Positions 42,871-54,789 are shown, counted from the stretch's first letter. The stretch: 64,000 bases of DNA from Nilaparvata lugens (GCF_014356525.2 NC_052518.1:8403978-8467977); one strand, 5' to 3'. Made by a program: numbers and translations. Notes: generated from the sequence alone by a model not told the origin.

Positions 42871-43235
42871 ATGACTCTTGACGCCAAGTTGAAATGGAAA
42901 GAGCATATCAAGATGAAAAGGAGCGTGCTAGGACTCAAATACAGTAAAATCTATTGGCTGTTGGGCCGTCAATCACAACTCTCATTGGACAACAAGTTAT
43001 TGATTTACAAACAAATTCTAAAACCTGTCTGGACGTATGGAATTCAGCTTTGGGGCTGCTCTAGAACTTCTAACATTAGTCAGATCCAAACATTTCAAAA
43101 CAAAGTACTGCGGAACATGGTGAATGCGCCCCTGGTACATAAGGAACAGCGATTCGCACCGAGATCTGCACTTCCCCTATGTGACCTGTGAGATAAGACG
43201 ATTGGCAGCCCATCATGAGTCACGTCTTCATCAAC
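42871..43235 (+). mobile_element. Jockey-type LINE fragment, C-terminal RT region
   Basis: The open frame reads TLDAKLKWKEHIKMKRSVLG, then YSKIYWLLGRQSQLSLDNKL, LIYKQILKPVWTYGIQLWG, IQTFQNKVLRNMVNAP, the classic Jockey-clade thumb region. After a frameshift near 43133 it continues as RDLHFPYVTCEIRRLAAHHE. Both ends are truncated. Confidence 0.88.
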
Positions 43236-43522
43236 ACGACAACACCTAAGTCATCCAACTACTTGACAACACTGACTCACTAGGAGGTTGAAGAGAACAA
43301 AGCCCTTCGAGTTGGTGTAGTGCTAGTGGAGTGATTAAAGTATATTGAATAAAAGTGTAGTGAAATAATTTAAAGTAGTGAAATTATAGATTGGAACTGT
43401 AGGCTTCACTGGAAGACTTAAGCAATAAAAATTAATTTAGGATAAGAATAACAGAACAAAATTAATGGTTAGTCCTAGTGACTAGTTTTAATAGAAATAA
43501 CAAAAAAAAATCTACATAAATT

Positions 43523-43745
43523 GGGATAGGAGATACTCGAATGACGCTTTATCACGTCTGAACTGCTGATCTGATAAACTTGAAAATTTTCATAAAGATT
43601 CTTAATTCACCGAGGTTGGTTATGGGTATATTTTCAGTTCTTCAAGTTTTCAGTTCATCAAGTTTTCAATTCCTCAAGCTTCCAGTATGTTATACTTAGC
43701 TTGAGAGGTTATAGATAAACTAGTATATTCAACGGTTTTGTCTTC
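43523..43745 (+). repeat. GACGCTTTATCACGTCTGAACT repeat, copy 2
   Basis: GGGATAGGAGATACTCGAATGACGC ... TTCAACGGTTTTGTCTTCTA. It runs directly into the TTC microsatellite. Confidence 0.65.
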
Positions 43746-43856
43746 TATCTTCTTCTTCTTCTTCTTCTTCTTCTTCTCTTCTTCTTCTTCTTCTTCTTCT
43801 CTTCTTCTTCTTCTTCTTCTTCTTCTCTTCTTCTTCTTCTTCTTCTCTTCTTCCAA
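43746..43856. repeat. (CTT)n microsatellite with interruptions
   Basis: About 110 bp of CTT/TTC units broken by single CT steps. The Glu/Lys/Arg-rich minus-strand frames are translations of the repeat. Confidence 0.97.
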
Positions 43857-43924
43857 CTATCTTCTTCATAAAATTTGTTGATGAGAATGATATTGTGGAA
43901 TTTTTCCATAATTGAAAAAACACA

Positions 43925-44015
43925 GTTTTATTCTTACCACATCCACATTTATTAGACATTCATTCATTTATTCATACCACATCCACATTTATTAGACATT
44001 CATTCATTTATTCAT
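43925..44015 (+). repeat. Tandem 45-bp duplication
   Basis: CTTACCACATCCACATTTATTAGACATTCATTCATTTATTCAT occurs twice back to back. Confidence 0.85.
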
Positions 44016-44379
44016 TTATTGTATAAAATACTATAATCATAATACAATTATGACATTGGAGGAAAAACTAGGCTGAGCCTGTACTATTTCTCTCCAAAAA
44101 TTTGATAAAATGTTAATGTTGTCCAAAAGATAAGTTATGTAATCTCACACTGCTTCGTCACTTGATTTTCGGTCCAGGAATGATGATTTAAAATTTTGAA
44201 TTTTGAAGGTTGATTTATACTCTAAATAAATCACAGAATGTATCACAATAAATTAAAAACTTGAGAAATATTGCACTTATTTAAAAAAATTTGAATTTAC
44301 ACAGGACTGCGGTTTCTGAAACCAACACATCTTTAGCTGTATGGCTGTACTATCTTCTTCTACATCTATACTTATAAAG

Positions 44380-44765
44380 GAAGGAATTGGCTTATTCAAG
44401 TACGGGATACCAAATTCATGTTTGACGCATCACGACGTCTGAACTACTGAACTGATTAACTTTATATTTTGCATAAAGATTCTTAATTTATCGAGGATGG
44501 TTATAGGCCTATTTCCATTTCATTTTGTTATACTTTGCTTGAGTGGTCATATTTAAAATAGTGTATTCAACGGTTTTATCTTCTACCTTCTTCTTCTAAC
44601 TATATCTTCTTCTTTATCTAACTTATAAATGAAGTAATTGGCTTACACATGTACGGGAAACGAAATACATTTTTGACGCATCATGATGTCTGAACTACTG
44701 AACTGATTAACTTGATATTTTGCATAAAGATTCTTAAATTACCAAGAGTGGTTATAGGCCTGTCA
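44380..44765 (+). repeat. GACGCTTTATCACGTCTGAACT-related repeats, copies 3 and 4
   Basis: GAATTGGCTTATTCAAGTACGGGATACC ... ACGTCTGAACTACTGAACTGATTAAC at 44387, and TAATTGGCTTACACATGTACGGGAAACG ... TGTCTGAACTACTGAACTGATTAACTTG at 44637. Both contain TATTTTGCATAAAGATTCTTAA. Confidence 0.65.
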
Positions 44766-44949
44766 TCATATTTATTGATCAATCAATAATAATCTTAATG
44801 AATGAAATAATGTTATTCAATTTGTGATACAAAGTTAACGTAAGACCCAATCAAATAGTTTTTCAATTGTAAATTATTACATTTGTTAACACTTTTATTA
44901 TCAGCTTGGAACTATAAAACTAAATTCAAATATAATTCAAAACTAAAAA

Positions 44950-45090
44950 CCATTTTTGGTTTTGGTTTTGGTCTGGTTTTGTTTTTGTTTCCGTTTTAAA
45001 TTTTGTTTACATTTATATTTTGTTCTGTTTTTATTTTTATCTTGTTTTTGCTTTGTTCCTGTTTTTGTTTTTGTTTTTGTTTCCATTTAA
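44950..45090 (+). repeat. (GTTTTT)n-like low-complexity tract
   Basis: Repeated GGTTTTGGTTTTGG and TGTTTTTGTTTTTG units. No coding. Confidence 0.8.
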
Positions 45091-45331
45091 TTAACAGACC
45101 CTTGCTGAGCACGGGTATCACCTGCTCGTCTTCTGATAAATTGAAAGCACTTTCAATAATCCTTATCATAATCATTCTTTAAACTATAAACTATCCCAAA
45201 CAAAAGTGGATTTTTGACAACATCTCAAGTCTCTTCAATTATCCCAAACTACTTTGAACTATCGTGACAAGGTCGGAGAAAATCTCCTTCCTTGTAACTT
45301 TTCCACATTTCAACTAGCATTTCAACATGAT

Positions 45332-45658
45332 TATAGTGAGGTCCACGTTATCCTTGTCTAATCATTCAACAAAACGGATAGCGCTATCCCTTTCTCACTT
45401 TGCTCTGTTGCCAGATCGTTTTTAACAATGTAGAATCAATAATTGATTAACAAAATATCTTATCTTATTTATGAAATTATTGAAAAATATAATCTATTGC
45501 TCAATAAAATATAATTGATTATTTTAAACGAGAATGAACAGTTAATATTACATCAGATAAACCGGTATCAACTCTTCTATACAAGACAGTGGCAAGGTAG
45601 AGAATCGGCAACACTGTTGTTCTAACTTTCCCACTGACATAACGTGTGCCTCACTATA
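45332..45658. mobile_element. TATAGTGAGGTCCACG-family MITE, copy C (inverted)
   Basis: TATAGTGAGGTCCACGTTATCC ... ATAACGTGTGCCTCACTATA. The interior is the inverse of copy B (GGATAGCGCTATCC, TGTTGCCAGATCG). Confidence 0.82.
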
Positions 45659-45866
45659 TCAAGACAAGCTTGAAGACAAGCTTCCCGGGCTGACAAATAA
45701 TTTTTGAATAGTAGCGCTCATCGAATTTCCATCTAGCTGTTTACCCTGTTGTCAATATTTGCAGTATCAGAAGTCTTCGGGTAGAATTACGGCATTTGAT
45801 TTGGATTTTCGTTTAAGAATAATAATTCCTTCCATGTATCTTCACCACATTCAACTACATATTTTA

Positions 45867-45990
45867 AAATGATTAGCAAAATAATGATGTGATTAGTTGC
45901 ATGAAACTACATTAAAAATTATAACTAAAAATGATTAGCAAAATAATCATGTGATTAGTTGCATGAAACTACATTTAAAATTATAACTAT
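45867..45990 (+). repeat. Tandem 62-bp repeat, two copies
   Basis: AAATGATTAGCAAAATAAT(G/C)ATGTGATTAGTTGCATGAAACTACATT(A/T)AAAATTATAACTA twice. Related to the 330-bp minisatellite family at 48119. Confidence 0.88.
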
Positions 45991-45999
45991 CATGACAAA

Positions 46000-46770
46000 C
46001 CACTGTGTAGCTATTGCATTCCAGTTCCATATTATGCCGTTTTTCACTTTTAACAATAACATTTATATCGTCAGCATACATGACATACTCTGAAGGATTT
46101 AGATAAGAACGCAAATCATTGATAAAGATGATGAACTGAGTACCTAACGCCGACCCTTAGGAAACTCAGTTCTTGTTTTCAACCATTCAGAATACTATAA
46201 CTGTTGAAGATTTTCAAACTCTACTCTCTGGAATCCATCCTCAAAGAGTACAGAATCTTGGTCAAAGCACTTATTGGTTTTAAAGTACAGGACTGATTGT
46301 ACCTGTGGCGAATCATATGATTGCCACCGCCACAGTTCAATTTTGTGATTCCAAACATTAAAATTATTTCATCATTCATTTAGTTCCATTTAATCAATTT
46401 CAACATAGGAAATCATCAAATTAAATTCCTATATACCTATGCGGCTCTTCAAAACAAACCGTTACTCTATTCGGAAAAATCAGAACACTAGTCTCTATCA
46501 TAGTTTGTTTTGAAATGTACATGCTTAGTTAGATATCGCTCGGGAGATCTCTTAGTTGTCGTTTGTCTTGAGCAAAAATATATTATTCCTTCTATGAATA
46601 GCTATATAATAATTATACAGGAAATCTTATTGTAAACTTGGAATGCTTATGGAGGAATGATGTACAAAAAAGCTTAGTGCATAGTAGCGTACGCTTCCTC
46701 TATAGCTTGGAGAAGTTCTATAGACTTGGACACGGATCACCAACAATTCATGTTATAAAGGTTTTTAGTT
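46000..46770. other. No recognisable gene
   Basis: AT-rich intronic text. CTTTTAACAATAACATTTATATCGTCAGCATACATGACATACTC at 46047 read on the minus strand gives SMYADDINVIV-like text, a possible one-block LINE RT relic (YADD motif), too short to call. Confidence 0.35.
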
Positions 46771-46774
46771 GTAT

Positions 46775-46877
46775 TAAATGAAAAAGACTAAGAAATTGTC
46801 AAAAAACCACAGATTTATTGATACTTAGAAAGACCAGTTTCGGTTATCACACCATTGTCAATCTCTGATAAACTCAG
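46775..46877. repeat. GACCGGTTTCGG foldback family, single arm
   Basis: AATGAAAAAGACTAAGAAATTGTC ... AGACCAGTTTCGGTTATCACACCATTGTCAATCTCTGATAAAC. Only one arm is present here. Confidence 0.85.
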
Positions 46878-46879
46878 TT

Positions 46880-48118
46880 ATGAATAATTACTATTTTAAA
46901 TCGTATTCATTACTCCCTCCATGAGTTAAAGAGGAATATCTGTGCTATTGATTGATTATGTCATCAATATTTCTTCAAATCACATGCAGAAGTATCTTTG
47001 TAAACCTGAAATAGCCATATTATAGCCAAAAATAGCCATATTTTTTACCTATTCCTATAGTCTAGTAAACTATAGTAATAGAATAAAGAAACATTCTTCT
47101 ATAGATCGTGCTTATTATTACTCATTTGTTGTATTAGGAGTTGTATTAGAGTATTAATAGTTGTCTACCTATTCGAAGGCAGAATAAAATTCATTTTCAT
47201 ATATTCCTTTAAGCTTGCGCACATCAAACTTTTAATTTGTTGAATTCAATGATATTCTAAAAAACTGATATTACAACTTATCTATCTTTCGTGAAATAAC
47301 ACTTCCAATCCCACAGTTAATAAGACAATAGTTAAGTTCGTTCTTCGTGGACAGAAGAAAAAATTTACTTATATATTTCTATTAACTGTAGAATTGAAAT
47401 TGTCATGTGCGATTTCATAAGAACTAGATGAATATTTTTAGGAATATTCTCGGAAAATTTTTGTAGGTTTGAATATTATTCTTCAAATAAGTAGGTGTTG
47501 ATAGAAACCTAAATCTAAATCACAGGTGATTTTATTATAGTTTTTCTAGAGGGCTTTTTGCGGTCATTTGAGTGTTGTTTCCTCTGTATAATGTTTACAT
47601 TCCTATCCTAAGCTGTCTGTGACTCATAAGGTCTTCTTCAGAAAGATCACACAGACTGTACAATTGCTCAATAAATGTCAACTCGAGAACGTTTATGTCG
47701 GCATGGTCGCAGATAAGATGTTGGCTAGATAAGAGTGTGACTTGGTTTAGGTTCGTCTACGATAAGAGTGGATAGACTCAAGTGGACACTGACCATGTGG
47801 TCTTACCACGTGGGGGAATACTCTTGAGAAAGTCACTAATATTGAGAAAGACATAAACAGACTTGGGAAAAACATAAATATGCGGCACTTTAGATCCATT
47901 GTGAGGGTAGAGCGGGAGGGAGAACTGGCACCTCTCTCTTGCGCATCCTGTAACATAAACAAACCAATGCCACTCTCAAAAAATTCTCTCGAAAGGCTCA
48001 TTCCTTGACAGTACTCATTCCATAGAGGGTGCAGGATGCTGCAAAGATACTTGGCCATTATAGAATCCAGGTAATCTTTCTTTCTACATCCCCCAACACA
48101 TTTTAATACTAGAAAATA
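46880..48118. other. No recognisable gene
   Basis: AT-rich text and one GC-richer patch (47660-48060) with an open minus-strand frame of 103 codons (48058-47747). That frame has no domain I know and no splice or start evidence, so I do not call it a gene. Confidence 0.4.
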
Positions 48119-49110
48119 ATCACCTGATTATTTCCTAATTAATTTGATATTTTCCTATTTGAATTTGATAAATTGAAAACACTTTAAAACTATCGTGACA
48201 AGGTTGAAGCGAATCTCCTTCCATGTAAACGTCTTCCTTTCTTTCTAATATGTATTCATGTAATTCCTTTTCTATCTTCCATCGCACATTTTAACATTAT
48301 GAGCTAAATATTCATGTATTTAATTGTTTGAAACTTTACTAAAATTTCAAACTAACAAGTCAAGCTTGAAACAAACCTCCTTCCATGTATCTTTTCGCAC
48401 ATTTCAACATTATTACAAAACTAATCATGTGATTGCATTACACTTTAATCATCTGATTATTTCCTATTGAATTTGATCTTTTCCTATTTGAATTTGATAG
48501 GTCTAAATTGAAAAAAAAATTCAACTATCGTGACAATGTCGAAGCGGATCTCCTTCCATGAAACGTCTTCCTTTCTATCTAATATGGATTCATACTTCCT
48601 TTTCTATCTTCCATCGCACATTTTAACATTATGAGCAAAATATTCATGTATTTAATTGTTTGAAACTTTACTAAAATTTCAAACTAATAAGTCAAGCTTG
48701 AAACAAATCTCCTTCCATGTATCTTTTCGCACATTTTAACATTATTACAAAACTAATCATGTGATTGCATTACACTTTAATCATCTGATTATTTCCTATT
48801 GAATTTGATATTTTCCTATTTGAATTTGATAGGCCTAAATTGAAAAAAAATTAACAATCGTGACAAGGTTGAAGCGAATCTCCTTCCATGTAAACGTCTT
48901 CCTTTCTTTCTAATATGTATTCATGTAACTTCCTTTTCTATCTTCCATCGCACATTTTTACATTATTAGCAAAATATTCATGTATTTAATTGTTTGAAAC
49001 TTTACTAAAATTTCAAACTAACAAGTCAAGCTTGAAGCAAATCTCCTTCCATGTATATTTTCCAATTCCCATCGCACATTCTAACACTATTAGGAAAATA
49101 ATCATTTGAT
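48119..49110 (+). repeat. 330-bp minisatellite, three tandem units
   Basis: Units start near 48119, 48449 and 48781, with AATCA(C/T)CTGATTATTTCCTA ... GAAGCG(A/G)ATCTCCTTCCATG ... CATCGCACATTTT ... CAAGTCAAGCTTGAA. Spacing of the GAAGCG landmark is 335 and 330 bp. Diverged relatives are at 45230-45310 and 45830-45990, so the array was once larger or is part of an element. Confidence 0.9.
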
Positions 49111-50630
49111 TAACTGGATTAAACGTCAAAACTGAAAAAATATAGTGATGAACTGCTGCTTAGTTATTTTAGTCACTCTGTGGTAACTCATTGTATTTAC
49201 ATAAACTAATTCGAGTTTAAGTAGGCCTACTAATCAGTTTGTATGTTTAGTTTTTTTTTATAATTAGGGGATGTAAATGTAGAAAATATATCATGTACAT
49301 TTCCAAGTAAATTAATTATCTTGTTATTTCCCAAAAATTCATAGTGCATTCTTGTTTCTCATTAAATTAATTTGAAGTCAAGTAGACTTGATATACTAGA
49401 TTTTCATTTCTGCAACAGTGATTAAGATCGCTTCCATTATTAACAACAATAATTATTGTTGATCTTAGTTGTGTTTTGTTGAATTCTGTAACTGCACACG
49501 TAGTTTGAAATTATAAATTTGATGAGAAAAACCGGGACGATTTCCAATAAGACGGAATTAGATCTTTCGCTGTTTTTGAAAAATAGAGTTTATCAGTCTA
49601 GCTTGCCAATGGCCATTTCCTATCAAGGTTGAAGGTCAATAGAAAATCAGTATGAATAAATCACTAAACAAACAACCATAATGGTCGTCAATTTCTTTGG
49701 GGTCACGCGATAAACGGATAGCATTAGTAATCAATTAAAATTGGAGGTCAAAGTTGTCCAACCTCTAGTGCTATATCTCCGCTCGATTTAGTTTAAGGGT
49801 TAAATGAATAGGAATTTCTCACAATGCCAAAGATCATTTGCTTTTTATTTTATCTCAAATTCGATTTAAACGTTGGTCTAGTTTTTAAAATTGAACATCG
49901 TTCTATCAACAGCGGTGCAACATCATAAAAAATGAGATACTGAACCAATTTCGGGTGCTTAAACGTCAATCAATTGTTGATCGCTAGTGAGAATTGTGAT
50001 ATTATTCAATTGTTGACCAAACACAAATTTACGTTTGAGAATTGTACTGGATCCATCTATGAATCTCTGAAACAATTATTATTGATTATTTATTACCAGA
50101 TTTTCACTTTTAGTACCGTCATTAGGTTCCAGTTGTGATGAATCATATCCATTAATTACTTTCATCAAGTTGATATTGCATGTAATTAGTACAGTTAGTA
50201 CGGAAATTACATCAATAGAGAGCAAGTTTTGCTGCACCTATTGAAGATAAAATCCGTATGACATCATTGAGATCTCTCTCAAGTTGTAAAATAAATTAAT
50301 AATCATTTATACTTTATCTCAATCACGGATTTACAATTACTTTCTATGTTTTATTGGTGGTGATGTGTTAGGCATTCATAAAGAATAGGACGTCACAACC
50401 ACTCATTTATTAAAACAGTTAAAAAAGTTATTAAACAGTTATTAACAGTTAACAGTTATTAAACATTTATTTAGAGAATGATAATGGTGTAGCAATAAAA
50501 CCTAGTTTCTCAAAAAGTTGCTTTGATATTTCAATCTGTTTTACCGTTATCAAATTTCGAACAATTAGCGATTATTGTTGTTTGATAATTGACTTGTCGA
50601 TATAATTTGTTCAAGTAGAAACCTGGACGT
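49111..50630. other. No recognisable gene
   Basis: AT-rich. AAACAGTTATTAACAGTTAACAGTTATTAAACA at about 50430-50465 is a short local repeat. Otherwise I see nothing. Confidence 0.45.
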
Positions 50631-50815
50631 TTATTGCGGATGATGCTCATATGAGCTTTTAGCTTGTGCTTGGATAATAGTGAGTGTGTGGGTGATTTGA
50701 TGAGATGATCAAACGTCGTCCATGCCTACCGGCAGGATTCGAACCCAAGACCAGTTAGCGCTAGTAGACTGAAGGGTGCAACGCCTTAGTCTTCTCGGCT
50801 AACCTAGCCGACAAA
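50630..50815 (-). mobile_element. tRNA-derived SINE, copy 1
   Basis: On the minus strand GGTTAGCCGAGAAGACTAAGGCG resembles an RNA polymerase III A box of a Leu/Ser-type tRNA, and GGGTTCGAATCCTGCC is a perfect B box, followed by the non-tRNA body GGACGACGTTTGATCATCTCATCAAATCACCC. The arms do not make a proper cloverleaf, so it is a SINE and not a tRNA gene. Confidence 0.75.
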
Positions 50816-51094
50816 TTACGTTTATTATGTTTATACTTTTTAACGATATAGAATATTTGAGAATATTTAATGATCATTAGTCTCAGTTATTAAATATATG
50901 TAAGGTAATGGTATCATAAAACATATACATAAACATATAAAAATATTATGTTTATTCGATAGATCACAATGTTACTTGTTTTTATTTCACTATCGATCAG
51001 TTATCTATCCTCTGTCACCCATTATAACAGTGTTCATTTAATCTGCAAGATTATTTTGTAAACATTCTTTAGAGTAAAAGTTGTACAATATTAG

Positions 51095-51345
51095 TACATT
51101 CGGTCTGCTAGCACCGTTTGGTTCGTGGGTTCGAATCCCGCCGATGACATGGACGTTTGATCATCTCATTAATTCACTAACGCACTCCCCATCACCCACG
51201 CACAAAATAAAAGCTAAAGTGCAAAGCGCTTTAAACTATTAAAATTCACTAACGCACTCCCCATCACCCACGCACAAAATAAAAGCTAAAGTGCAAAGCG
51301 CTTTAAAAAGCAAAAAGCTCATATAGGCACCATCAGGTGATGATG
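51095..51345 (+). mobile_element. tRNA-derived SINE, copy 2, with internal duplication
   Basis: B-box text GTGGGTTCGAATCCCGCC then GACATGGACGTTTGATCATCTCATTAATTCACTAACGC, matching copy 1 beyond the tRNA part. The 64-bp stretch AATTCACTAACGCACTCCCC ... AGTGCAAAGCGCTTTAAA is duplicated (51171 and 51243). It ends about 85 bp upstream of exon 2. Confidence 0.78.
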
Positions 51346-51429
51346 AATGAATGAGTGTTTGTGTCTAGCAGATGAAAGATTAATTGGAAATCGGACGTTG
51401 ATTTGTGACATTTATTTGTCGTTTTCTAG

Positions 51430-51608
51430 GGATGAGCCGATCCCGGCCCAACATACACCTTCCCCGCGGCTCCCCAGCGTGCATCATGGTGTCCCGGAAT
51501 CACTTCCGCAAGAACAACATGCAAAAGTTCAGATGTCATCTCTACATACCTCGGATGCGGCTCTAGATTTGAGACAGTCTCTCGTCATGACTGTACCTCA
51601 AATGCCTC
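51430..51608 (+). CDS. Cysteine-module protein, exon 2 (linker)
   Basis: Acceptor TTATTTGTCGTTTTCTAG|G at 51429 and donor CTC|GTGAGT at 51609. The 179 nt begin with the last base of a codon and end with the first base of the next. They join exon 1 as AG|G (Arg) and exon 3 as C|CA (Pro), both without stops. The product is a proline- and serine-rich linker (DEPIPAQHTPSPRLP, then PQMPP) without cysteines, placed between modules 1 and 2. The open reading continues past the donor only by chance. GC content is higher than in the flanking intron. Confidence 0.78.
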
Positions 51609-52635
51609 GTGAGTACTTCACTGCCCAAGTTCTCAATGTCAAATCAAATCTCTATTGTTCCCAAAAACTTAATTACAATTACAATGGTTATAAAAAAAAG
51701 TAAAATACAATATAAAATTAAAATGGATTACCAAATGTAATGAATGTATTTCAATTGCAGTAATGAATGAATCTATTTATTTTTCAGATATGGTTAAAGC
51801 TCTTGAGTACTTCACTCAGTTTCAATGTGTTTTTTTTTCTGTAGTAATGAATGATTGATTCAATTTATTCATCAGAAATGAAATAAGCTGAAGGTAATAA
51901 GAATAGAAAGCAGTAGTAGTAATATTTAAGAACACACTATTTTGATGTTTCAAACAACGATATGCAGTCAATAATAGACTTTGTCATTAGTGTGTTAATA
52001 CATCTGAGTTCGGAATGGATTAAGAAACAATCATCTTTAATATCTAAGAGACTTTCACAAATACTAACATTTTAGTGTAGATATTCAGGCTGATAATATG
52101 ACACCCTTGTTGGAAAAATTGATAGATCGATCGAATCGAATAAATCGATGAATCGATCAAATCGAATAAATCGATAAATCGTAATGAATGTAAATCAATT
52201 TGTGCAAAAGTGTGCAGAGTTATTCTTTGCCAAACATGGTGTGGCCTCACAGGAAGCGAAAGTTATCACGGTCATTCATCAAGTTTAGGTGTTTGCACTT
52301 GTGTTTCACACCACTCAATTCATAATTCAATGATTTTGAATATTATGATTTACTGCTGAAGCATTTTTGTACATTCATTGGTTATGTTTTATGGTAATTG
52401 TTGTTCGGTTCATTTTATAGGTTATGTTGAACAGAAGCTCAACAGTATATTTAAATTATGTTTTAAAAAAAAAAAATATATATATATATATGCATATGCA
52501 TTCAAGGTCAATAATAATTTTACACTTGATATTTTAAATACTAATAGACTCAAGTAAGTTCTGGAGCCACTGACAAGCCTCTCCTCCAGCAGCATGAACT
52601 TCAGTCAGCTCTCCATGATAAGAATTAAGTATTTA

Positions 52636-52666
<31 letters not shown>

Positions 52667-52898
52667 TGATAGTTGGCCTAATAAAAATCGATGATCATGA
52701 TTTTACTCAGCGTCTTCCACTTCGGGAGCTCTACGACTAATAATAATAGTTGGCCTCCACATCACCCCTTACAGCCAACCCGTTCCACCACATTGCGCCA
52801 AGGGACTAGTGAGTATATGCTTAGGCAATTTGCGTGCAATAGAACGGCACAAGTGGCCTTTATTTATTGCAACTGTCATAAAAAATGTGTTTTGGAAC

Positions 52899-53725
52899 TC
52901 ATAACTGCTGGATAGGTTCCTGGAAGGATCTTATTCTCCTTTTAAAAATTCTCGACACTTCAAAAAGATCGATTTTATTTGACAGTTTATTGCCAATTGC
53001 AACGCATCTTTCTAATGGAGCAGTGCAGCTTCTAAGAACGGCATGAAATTGATGGTACTGTCTCAAGTTCCGCGCCGATACAATTACACCAACTCCTCGG
53101 TCGCCAACTTCTATACGTCCATGTAGACAGTCATGCAAAAAAATTGCATCAAACTTCATTCTTCGCCATTCCAAAGATTCAATTTTCACCTCGTTGCAAA
53201 ACTGTTTATAAGAAAGCTGCTCCAAATCCGGCATGAGCCTCTTCAACACCAGACGTACAAACCTTCTTTGCACAGATTCTATTTTCTTTGTGTGCATATT
53301 CTGTCTCTATTCCAAACGATGGACGCGTACTCCAAGTGACATCGGACGATGGAACAAAAGAGTGTCTTCAATGTTTGAGGATTTTTGAAGTTTCTGCCAA
53401 TCCACCTTATTACACCAGCTGTCTTCTCGCTTTAGCTACTACATCATCAATATGCGCGTTAAAAAGTAGTTTACTATCAAATATGACACCAGATCCTTCA
53501 CACAGGCCACACGTTGAATTGTCTGTCAGCAATGTTATACTGAAATCTCAAGGTATTCGTTTTTCTTGAAAAGCTCATTACAATTGTTTTGCTTACGTTG
53601 ATGGGCATGCCATTTTTCATGGACCAATTCAAAGTTTGATTAAGATTTCTCTGCAATGACATTGAGTCTTCTTTAGAGCTAATTTTCCTAAATATTTTCA
53701 GATCATCAAGGTACATCAGCACATG
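52899..53725 (-). mobile_element. LINE fragment, RT catalytic block to C-terminus
   Basis: The minus strand from 53722 reads MLMYLDDLKIFRKISSKEDS, then LNQTLNWSMKNGMPINVSKT and VMSFSRKTN. This is the RT catalytic motif (here YLDD in place of YADD) and the following block. After frameshifts, 53297-52899 gives ESVQRRFVRLVLKRL, ESLEWRRMKFDAIFLHDCLH and CTAPLERCVAIGNKL, the C-terminal region. The element is broken by several stops. Confidence 0.82.
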
Positions 53726-53819
53726 ACAACAATCAAGATTAATATGTTAATATGTTAAATACTAATAGGCTCAAGTATATACCGATTAATAAGTGAGGGA
53801 TTTTAAAATATGATATTAA

Positions 53820-53960
53820 AGACCCCCATCCACGGTCAAAAGTCGATCAATCTACAATCTTCTAGTGTAAAATAAATAAGTTCTAAACCGTCGTCAAGTC
53901 GATCAATTTAACTTGATCAATCTATAATCTTCTAGAGTAAAATAAACAAGCTCTAAAATC
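53820..53960 (+). repeat. Tandem ~64-bp duplication next to exon 3
   Basis: GTCGATCAATCTACAATCTTCTAGTGTAAAATAAATAAGTTCTAAA and TTGATCAATCTATAATCTTCTAGAGTAAAATAAACAAGCTCTAAA lie just before the exon 3 acceptor. Confidence 0.75.
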
Positions 53961-53989
53961 CTCCTAACAGAAAACTTGTGGTTTTACAG

Positions 53990-54312
53990 CAGAGCAACCT
54001 CGGCCCGTATCGACTAGCAACCCAGTAGTCCCAGCCACAGACATCCTGGATCTCTCCATGCCTGACAAGAACGCGATGACGGAAGTATGCTACCTGTGCG
54101 GCGACGAGCACAAGCGCGGATCCCTGGTGCATGTCGCCGCCAAGCCGATAGGGGGCGCACACGCTGGCAACCAGGCAACCAATCAGCTGCCGTTCTTTCC
54201 CAGCCTCATGTTGCAAGTGTTTCCCAGACCCGCGCGGTCTCGGCCTATGGATAGTGCCGGACGGGTGCAGGCCTGCAATGCTTGTCATAACCATCTCTTG
54301 ATGCAATGGCAG
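53990..54312 (+). CDS. Cysteine-module protein, exon 3 (module 2, first part)
   Basis: Acceptor GTGGTTTTACAG|CAGAGC at 53989 and consensus donor GGCAG|GTGAGT at 54313. It enters with two bases of a codon (joining exon 2 as CCA) and ends on a whole codon. It encodes [20 protein letters not shown], then [48 protein letters not shown]. The C-x2-C ... FFPSL ... C-x2-C ... QW order repeats module 1 of exon 1 (FVC, FFPFL, ACFLC, QQW). The module's basic tail is supplied by exon 4, so modules are not one-per-exon. The GC-rich coding text stands out from AT-rich introns. Function unknown; zinc binding is inferred from the four spaced cysteines. Confidence 0.88.
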
Positions 54313-54789
54313 GTGAGTGATCTAATTAGTCATCGCATGATCGTCTCTGACTTAGAAGTCATGTAAGAGAGCAATTAAAGAAGGAGCTGCTTTCCATATG
54401 CGCGTACTCAAATAAAGAGTTCAGAGAGTACTACGAGCGTCGAGATGGGGTTTAGAGAGAATAAAAAATGTCTGACTTTTCATGTATTTATGTTCTGTAT
54501 TTTATTGACTTACGATATTGACAAGTCCAAATACCCCTTTTATAGGAGGACTTGGAAGACATGTTGTTATCTGATATTTATTAATAATTAATTATTTGCC
54601 ATGTTCATTAAAATTATATTAGTCGTAGTTGCCAGCTGAAGTTCAGATGGCTACTTCCCCAAGTTCGAGCTTGCTCATTTGGGGAAGTTGTTCCTAATGT
54701 TTATTTTGCAAAATAATCTCATTATATCAGTGTATATTTTATATAGTTCATTGATTTTTTGTAATTCATGAGGAATAAATAATAAATGG

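Larger units (their letters stand above)
39987..51429 (+). other. Intron 1 of the cysteine-module gene (11.4 kb)
   Basis: Bounded by GTAAGC and TTTTCTAG. The exons on each side join as AG|G (Arg) without a frameshift. Filled with LINE fragments, MITEs, microsatellites and minisatellites, listed separately. Confidence 0.8.
51609..53989 (+). other. Intron 2 of the cysteine-module gene (2.4 kb)
   Basis: Bounded by GTGAGT and GGTTTTACAG. Contains TA- and TAA-type microsatellites (52465-52495, 52638-52668), an ATCGAT-rich low-complexity tract (52115-52182) and a LINE fragment. Confidence 0.78.

Noticed and set aside
43674..43959. Glu/Lys/Arg-rich minus-strand open frames
   Set aside because: Translations of the CTT microsatellite.
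47747..48058. 103-codon minus-strand open frame
   Set aside because: No recognisable domain and no convincing splice sites; kept only as an unassigned patch.
48119..49110. Regularly spaced repeats considered as a CRISPR array
   Set aside because: Units are 330 bp without short unique spacers, and the DNA is animal.
50715..50815. Possible tRNA gene on the minus strand
   Set aside because: A and B boxes are present, but the arms do not fold into a standard cloverleaf and the same body recurs at 51.1 kb, so it is a SINE.
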